From Lepidodermella squamata (Eukaryota > Gastrotricha), in assembly GCA_047495785.1 (NCBI GenBank), contig JBLDXI010000144.1, forward strand, positions 1-23,395: a DNA stretch of 23,395 nt, in the 5' to 3' direction. A program made the position numbers and the translations under genes. Below, piece by piece: positions 19,038 through 23,395 of the stretch. Each line of letters starts with the position of its first letter. Positions within the stretch are counted from its first letter, which is position 1. The notes beneath the pieces are model-generated. The model searched no databases. It was not told the DNA's origin and saw only the letters and a program-made list of their open reading frames with translations.

Positions 19038-19043
19038 TTTATT
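19038..19043 (-). terminator. AATAAA polyadenylation signal between CCDC57 and C11orf65
   Basis: Minus-strand AATAAA about 107 nt after the CCDC57 stop codon and 45 nt before the C11orf65 start. It marks a likely 3' end of the CCDC57 mRNA within the intercistronic gap. Confidence 0.6.
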
Positions 19044-19149
19044 GTTAAAAAGTGCAAATGTCAAAATTATTTGAGCAATAGGTAATATAAAAATCATGGT
19101 GGGTTGGTTGAGCATCGGCAACAATTTCAATATAAACAGAGATTTCATG

Positions 19150-21759
19150 TTACTTGGGCTTAGCTCGAACTGCTGAGGTTCGGGTTGAGCTTATTTTCGA
19201 AGGGGAAGCCTCGTGTAACCAAACACGCGCCGAGACGGGGCGCACATTGGTTTTAGCAACAGGCTTGGGGCTTTTAGCCGAGTAAGAATTAACTACTCGA
19301 GTGCGAGATGGTGATCGGCTAGATTGAGATCTTGCTGAAGGAATCTGTGCTTCTGGAGCGGCGTTATCAATCTGCTGTAACAATTCATGAATAGCTTCGC
19401 TATTCGGAAACGAAGTCGACAAATCGGCCAATTCTTGATCGTAATCGCTGGTTTGTCGACCAGCCATTTGGTTTGCAAGCTTTTCACGCATTTGTTCGTA
19501 AGCCATTGTCTCGATCTTATCCAACTGATTCTGCGGCCTCAGATTCGACCGAGTCGATAACGGTGGTCCGTTATCGGCTGAGCTGTTTGAGGGTATTTTC
19601 TTCGAATTCGCTTCAAAGGAATCCAATTGAATGCGATAATCCTCAGCTGTGGCACGCAATCTGGCAGCCAAATCTAACAGCCGCATTTTGTCTTTTTGCA
19701 GTTGAACAATGATTGCTATGGCACGTTTTAATCGAGCCGTTGCTTCAACAGAATCCTGAGGTTTTGCTCTTGTAGCAAATTCTTTCAGTTGGTCTTCCAG
19801 TTGCTGGATGTAAAGCTCCTAAAAACAGAATTTGAAGCTCTGGAATTAAAGCTGATTTTAGGGAAAAACCTGGCCACCGAAACCAACTCCGGAAGAGCTA
19901 GATTTTTGAGCGAGTTCTTTGCTAGCCAGTCGCCTCCTAAGATCGCCCAATTCCGAGTTAGCATTATTTGCTTCTGCGTGGAATTCATCAGCAACAGCTC
20001 TAGCTTCCGCTAGGCGTTCTTCAAGATCAGCGATTTGCTTTTTCGATGCCAATTTATCGCCTTCGAACCGAGAACGCTCAGCTGACAGCTCGTAGCGGGC
20101 ATGTTCCAACGCAGATCGCAGCCTTTGGCAGTCGCTTTCGGCTGATTCGAGCTGGGCAGCGGCTGATTCAGCTTTGATCTGCTGTCGGCGACCTTCGGCC
20201 ACTAACTCGGAACAGCGGTGCTGAAGAGACGAGGTTCTTCGAACCAATGAGTCTACGTATTGTTTCACCCTTGGATCTCGGGGTAATTCAACATCTTGCA
20301 GCGCATTTTCTTCCATGAGTGAGTCGTCAAACAAGTTATTATGATGGGCTTCTGTCTGCGATTGCTTCGAAGCTGTTGGTACTGATTTGGTTTCAGGCAC
20401 CGGCTGATTGACCGGCTTTCCAGATTGCAAAATCATTTCCACTTCTGCCTTCATTTGCCGAACGGCTTCCTTCAAGACTCCGTTTTGTTGCTCCAATCTG
20501 TAAAATTGAACCTTGGGACCATCATAAGAGGCGGCGCGAATGACTTACCTCCGACATTGCTCTTCAGCTCGAGATGCTCTTTCTCTGGCAGCGGCGATTT
20601 CTCGTTTCTGTCCCTCGTCATTCTGTCCAGTTTTAATCTGCTGTATGGAGGCCTCTAATTTAGCATTAGCTTCGCTTAGTGACATTATTTGTGTTTCGCA
20701 TTGCTGAAGTTGGAGGCGACAACTGCTAGCGCTTTCACGCTCGGCGCGCAGCTCGTCCTCCAGTGCGGTTTGTTTCTCAGCACTCGCGCGCAGGCGAGCA
20801 ACTTCGCCCTGCAATTCGCCAATCCGCTTACCAGCCTCACCAGCATCCTCATAACGTGATCGTTGCATTCTTTCTAAGAGCATTACTTTTTCAGCGAGAT
20901 CCCGGTTCAGCTGAGCTAGGCGGTTTTCGAATTGAACTCTTTCGGCTTCTCTTTCATTTTGAATGCTTTCAAACCTCTGCTGTAATTCTTTCATATCAAC
21001 CTGTGTCAGCGCTGATTTGTCGGCCAAGCTCCATTCTAGCTGCTTTATATGACGCGATGCATCTTCCAAAGATTTCTCGGCAGCAGCAAGTTCTGCCCGT
21101 TTCTTACGCTCAGCATCTCGTGACATTTCTAGTTCACGTGCGAGTAGTCGGCTCTCGGTAGTAACAGCGGCCAGTTCTGCTCGTATTTCGTCTATCTGAG
21201 AATCACACTGCTTGCGATTCCGCTCAAGCTCCTGCTGGAAACCATCTTCAAGCTGACGACGCGTGAACAAATAGTTTGATTCAACCTCTTGGAGGCGTGT
21301 TTCTAAATGTTCTTTCGCAACTTTCAACGCGGACTGCTGAGCGGTAAGATCAGCGTATTGCTTTTTCGCTTGCTTTTCATACTCTTGTCGTAAGTGTTCC
21401 AACTGCTCCGCGTGAATCTTGCGATCTTTCTCCCTCTCGGTAAGATATGCGTCGAACTTTGCTCGAATCTCGCTGAGCTCCCTTTCTTTTTCGATGAGCG
21501 TTGATTGCAAGGCTTCCAGGCTTTTTTCGGCCGAATCAAGATCGGAATCCCGATCGGCAAGCAGTCGCAAGTTATAAGAAAAATCAGCCTTAACTTTGTC
21601 GAGTTTTTCTCTCTCTGCTTGAAGCTCGGAACGTACTCTTTCCAGCTCCATCTCGGCCCGCTCGGCGCGTAGTTCCGCTAGTTGTCGCCACTCTTTCTCT
21701 TTCTCTTCAACCAACCTTTTCAAAGCGGTTCCATCGTAATCGGAATTTTGAAGAGCCAT
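19150..21759 (-). CDS. CCDC57: CCDC57-like coiled-coil centriolar protein (835 aa)
   Basis: Three exons: 20549-21759, 19870-20497, 19150-19818, each joined in frame across 51-nt introns. The first 400 residues are almost continuous coiled coil, rich in Glu, Arg, Ala and Leu. The CCDC57 hallmarks are EEKEKEWRQL near residue 18 and KADFSYNLRLLADRDSDL (57-74). A less structured linker (about 430-480) precedes a second coiled coil. A Ser/Arg-rich basic tail (SRSPSRTR) ends the protein. Vertebrate CCDC57 is a centriolar satellite and centrosome protein that acts in centriole duplication, microtubule nucleation and ciliogenesis. Length is near that of human CCDC57 (about 916). Coiled coils resemble each other, so the assignment rests mainly on the N-terminal motifs. 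Confidence 0.75.
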
Positions 21760-21976
21760 TTGTAATCACAGCGAAATACGAAATACAGGACGATAAACCA
21801 CCTAGCCAGTGAGAATAGTCGATTATGGAAGCTGTCAATTGATACTCACGCACATAACATTGTCGGCGGTATCATTCATCATTCACGAATAAGAGACAAC
21901 AATTAGTAAGATGGATAGGACAAGCACGGCGGTTCAGCATAAAGTTTTCAAGCCTATGCGCCGTTCTTAGTATATA

Positions 21977-22162
21977 CCGTATTTGTTCCTATAGCAGCCC
22001 GGGCTACTAAAGTGTCAACCTCTAAATTTTGAAAATTTTAAAAATAATTGTTGGTGAATCGTTCATTTTCTAAGTTTCCGAACCGACTTGACCCCTCAAC
22101 CCTGGTCTACTATTAGCGATGGGCGATTATTAGTGAATGGGCTACTATTGGAACAAATACGG
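21977..22162. mobile_element. 186-bp Tc1/mariner-type MITE flanked by TA
   Basis: CCGTATTTGTTCC at 21977 reappears inverted as GGAACAAATACGG ending at 22162. The inverted repeat continues inward as ATAG, one mismatch, AGCCC. TA dinucleotides flank both ends (21975-21976 and 22163-22164), the target duplication typical of Tc1/mariner elements. The right half holds diverged direct repeats of a CTATTAG...GGGC unit. It encodes nothing and would need a transposase supplied elsewhere. Confidence 0.8.
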
Positions 22163-22840
22163 TAAGCAAATAAAACCATTAGGCAGAGGGAAGATTATAA
22201 AAGTCATGTCAACTTCTCATTCATTAGACAAAAGGTAGTTTGACCGGCTTCGTGAAACAAGAAACAACATAGCCAACTGTTTAAGAGAAACTGAGGTACA
22301 TTTAACTGTTCAAAGGTAATTATTGACGATAACGTTGGGCTAACGCGGTTTGGCTTCCACCAAACGATGATGATGGCTATGATGGTGTCACGCGCCCGAG
22401 GTTGCCACTTTCTACAAGAGAGATCTTCCACATCCGCGAGAGCCCGCGCTTTCTAACATAAAACCGTTGCCATCAGCAACATACCTTTGCTAATATTGAT
22501 ATTAAAAATAAATTTATATATCAAATGTAATTAACAAGCATCTAAAATAAAATATCATGTACATATGGGTTTACGCGGGAAGTCATCATCTCGAAATATT
22601 TTGGTGACCAGTTTTTGACGAGCTGAGTTGTTGTGTTGCAGCGAAGCTGATGGTTTCCCCGTCGTCATGGTTTAACCCCAACAGACGGATAACTCAGGGT
22701 TCATCGTAATATTTTTGATAATGCAAAAGTCCTCCTTTTTAGCGCTTAACATTGAAGAAAAGTTAACGCTCTTCTTGAGATTTTATTATTAATTACTCTC
22801 CTTCGCCTCCCTGAATTACATATTCGCCGGTACTCGCCAT

Positions 22841-22861
22841 ACTGGTTACTGGTTACTGGTT
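22841..22861 (+). repeat. Tandem ACTGGTT, 3 copies
   Basis: Three perfect heptamer copies, followed by a partial fourth (AC). No function is suggested. Confidence 0.8.
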
Positions 22862-22999
22862 ACCACCTGACGTCGTTTCGTTGTTCTTCCGGAGGATATT
22901 GCCGGCCACACTCGTGACATTCACTACTCAACCGGTGACCGGTGAACTCGCAGAGGAAAATACTTGAAATCCTTCTAAGCAGCGGGTAAAGTGCTCAAA

Positions 23000-23221
23000 A
23001 TGGCGCAAATCTTAACTTCAAAGCAGAACGAAGTGGGATACAGAGGCGTGAACAGAGAGCCATCGGCACATATATACTATATACTCGTGCTGACGTGGTC
23101 TACCATAGCCATCGGAACGTCTGAGGTTATCCTCCTTTCCTCACAAAAGGCGGCGGAGAACTTTCGGAGTGTATTTAGTTCTTCATCAGTCCCCATTAGC
23201 ACCCTCGTGCGAGATTTGTAG
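23000..23221 (+). CDS. Possible first exon of a gene that leaves the window
   Basis: A 73-codon frame starting ATGGCGCAAATC, with a hydrophobic stretch (IYYILVLTWSTIAIG) that could be a membrane segment. It ends at a TAG directly before GTAAAC, and a donor GTAGGT overlaps that stop, so the exon may be spliced at about 23217 to the acceptor-like ATCTTCTTAG near 23375. No family is recognised. It may also be a chance frame. Confidence 0.25.
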   Translation: MAQILTSKQNEVGYRGVNREPSAHIYYILVLTWSTIAIGTSEVILLSSQKAAENFRSVFSSSSVPISTLVRDL

Positions 23222-23395
23222 GTAAACTCAATTCGCTGATGAACCTAGGAAGATGGATTGAACGCTAAATTCCATTCAATATTCAATCTTAAATATTGCT
23301 GGTCAATAAGCTACTAGATGGGATAGGTATTGCGACGATACTTATCTGATTTTTCTCTGTGGCGCCGTATCTTCTTAGTGCTCAACCGTTCATAT

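Larger units (their letters stand above)
21760..22999. other. Long region with no supported gene, containing one MITE
   Basis: The CCDC57 promoter should lie at its left end. A TA-flanked MITE occupies 21977-22162. The rest is AT-rich, with a small ACTGGTT tandem repeat at 22841-22861 and a palindromic ACCGGT pair near 22932-22944. The open frames here (for example 22204-22431, minus) show no domain. Confidence 0.4.

Noticed and set aside
20425-21161. Plus-strand frames opposite CCDC57
   Set aside because: They lie antisense to a long coiled-coil coding region, whose codon bias produces open reverse frames.
22868-23000. Minus-strand frame of about 44 codons with a CHECG zinc-ribbon-like motif
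   Set aside because: Too short, with only three suitably placed cysteines, no start codon or supported splice sites; probably chance.

Overview
The window is eukaryotic nuclear DNA from an animal with a compact genome. Nine different protein genes can be reconstructed with some confidence. Most have several exons separated by GT...AG introns of about 45-60 nt, with two longer ones near 91 and 95 nt. The gene set is metazoan: a RYK-type Wnt co-receptor pseudokinase, Na,K-ATPase beta subunit, a rhodopsin-like GPCR, METTL17, prefoldin 4, a TMEM254-like protein, AP-1 sigma, C11orf65/MFI and CCDC57. CCDC57 and C11orf65 point to a lineage that keeps ciliary or centriolar genes, so a nematode is less likely than other small-genome invertebrates. 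I cannot name the phylum from sequence alone.

Layout. Bases 1-3400 and 12743-16142 are a large inverted repeat. Position x pairs with 16143-x over the whole arm, with no indel and no mismatch in any stretch I compared. Each arm carries an intact six-exon RYK-like gene (1332-2935 on +, 13208-14811 on -). The 9.3 kb unique spacer holds Na,K-ATPase beta (+), a GPCR (+), a small unknown gene (+), then PFDN4 and METTL17 (both -), a poorly resolved possible transcript near 11.1-11.6 kb, and a 226 bp MITE flanked by 8 bp direct repeats. Right of the repeat come TMEM254 and AP-1 sigma (both +), converging on C11orf65 and CCDC57 (both -). A second, TA-flanked MITE lies at 21977-22162. The last 1.2 kb is nearly gene-free, with at most a first exon near 23.0 kb.

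Three same-strand pairs are close together: PFDN4>METTL17 (142 nt), CCDC57>C11orf65 (156 nt) and TMEM254>AP1S (172 nt). In two of them an AATAAA motif lies in the gap, and a splice-acceptor-like sequence precedes the downstream start in two. This looks like operon-style, possibly trans-spliced organisation. The CCDC57-C11orf65 pair may join functionally related ciliary genes.

The most unusual features are the apparently perfect inverted duplication, the absence of a Wnt-binding WIF domain in both RYK-like copies, the terminal extensions on the Na,K-ATPase beta subunit, and a MITE with telomere-like repeats inside it. I saw no tRNA, rRNA, CRISPR array or bacterial-type system.
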